Below, piece after piece: positions 63,738 to 64,000 of a stretch of DNA of 64,000 bases. The notes beneath the pieces are model-generated. The model searched no databases, had not been told where the DNA came from, and saw nothing but the letters and a program-made list of their open reading frames with translations. Source of the stretch: Pseudarthrobacter psychrotolerans (GTDB taxonomy: Bacteria > Actinomycetota > Actinomycetes > Actinomycetales > Micrococcaceae); assembly GCF_009911795.1 (NCBI RefSeq), contig NZ_CP047898.1, positions 1,612,001 to 1,676,000 on the forward strand, in the 5' to 3' direction. Within the stretch, counting starts at the first letter, position 1, and each line of letters opens with the position of its first letter. Made by a program: the position numbers and the translations under genes.

Positions 63738-64000
63738 CTAGTTGCTGGTGCAGACCGGCAAAGCGCCGATGTCCTGCCCGGATCCGGCGACTTCGACGGC
63801 GTGGCGCGCCTCTGCAATGTTCTCCACTTTGAGCACCTGCAGTCCGTCCGGAATATGGCCGACAACCTCGTCGCAGTTTTCTGCCGGGGCGAGGAATACA
63901 GTGGCTCCCCCGGCCCGTGCGCCCAGCATCTTCTGCCGGATGCCGCCGATTGGACCTACGGTGCCGTCCGGTGTGATGGTCCCCGTTCCGGCGACATGTT
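63738..64000 (-). CDS. YlbL/PDZ-Lon-like secreted protease, 3' end only
   Basis: The last 87 residues of a gene that continues beyond the window. HVAGTGTITPDGTVGPIGGIRQK is the end of a Lon-type (S16) domain, with the dyad lysine in IRQK, followed by GATVFLAPAENCDEVVGHIPDGLQVLKVENIAEARHAVE. In actinobacteria this belongs to PDZ-S16 proteins with one N-terminal TM helix, encoded just upstream of UPF0182 genes. The serine of the dyad lies outside the window. Confidence 0.85.
   Translation of the reverse strand, partial: HVAGTGTITPDGTVGPIGGIRQKMLGARAGGATVFLAPAENCDEVVGHIPDGLQVLKVENIAEARHAVEVAGSGQDIGALPVCTSN

Overview
The window is high-GC actinobacterial chromosome and most resembles Arthrobacter/Pseudarthrobacter (Micrococcaceae). 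Evidence for this is a WhiB1-type regulator beside a PdtaS-type kinase, mtrA-mtrB-lpqB-comF-hpf-secA in the order known from Mycobacterium, a ~1,620-residue NAD-glutamate dehydrogenase, a SigK/RskA pair, a UPF0182 protein beside a PDZ/Lon-like protease, leaderless promoters, and heavy use of GTG/TTG starts. It is almost entirely core chromosome. The only mobile element is one IS1182-type insertion sequence.

Layout. 1-3.3 kb: 3' part of an EccC/FtsK-type ATPase and a small membrane protein. 3.4-10.3 kb: whiB1 (with a CRP/GlxR-like site), pdtaS and gdh. 10.3-14.9 kb: a CpaE-like ATPase (frameshifted), a SAF/CpaB-like protein, a small HTH protein, a conserved hypothetical, a LysM protein and an Rv3235-like protein; a 10-bp-phased CATCAAACTG repeat precedes the LysM gene. 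15-25.3 kb: secA, a YcaQ-type glycosylase, hpf, comF (frameshifted), lpqB, mtrB and mtrA on the minus strand. 25.4-31.7 kb: a plus-strand overlapping operon (membrane protein, DUF4129, DUF4350, MoxR, DUF58) followed by a DUF4166 protein. 31.7-38.8 kb: a MetE-like protein, chorismate mutase and a peptide ABC transporter. 39-42.8 kb: mnmA (frameshifted), an FAD reductase and a cysteine desulfurase. 42.8-48 kb: a SufR-like regulator divergent from a DoxX protein, a lipoprotein and a J-domain protein (both frameshifted), trmL, sigK and rskA. 48-49.8 kb: the IS. 49.9-52.4 kb: PIG-L deacetylase and etfA/etfB. 52.7-57.6 kb: an HtrA-type protease divergent from a TPM-domain protein and PspA. 57.7-60.1 kb: photolyase (two frameshifts) and a cytochrome b-type protein. 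60.2-60.5 kb: two initiator tRNA genes. 60.6-64 kb: UPF0182 protein and the 3' end of a PDZ/Lon-like protease.

Three themes connect the genes. The first is envelope maintenance: MtrAB-LpqB, SecA, HtrA, TPM/PspA, MoxR-DUF58 and SigK-RskA. The second is sulfur and redox supply: cysteine desulfurase with MnmA, a putative Fe-S regulator with DoxX, and the electron transfer flavoprotein. The third is translation control: HPF, TrmL, MnmA and the initiator tRNAs.

The most striking property of the sequence itself is that six genes are broken by seven single-base deficits, each repaired by adding one G/C, mostly in G/C homopolymers. That pattern looks like sequencing or assembly error rather than decay. 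I did not find a convincing wholly new system. The best leads are the phased repeat array, the SufR-like/DoxX operator, a SigK-like promoter in front of sigK, and the IS that separates rskA from its terminator.
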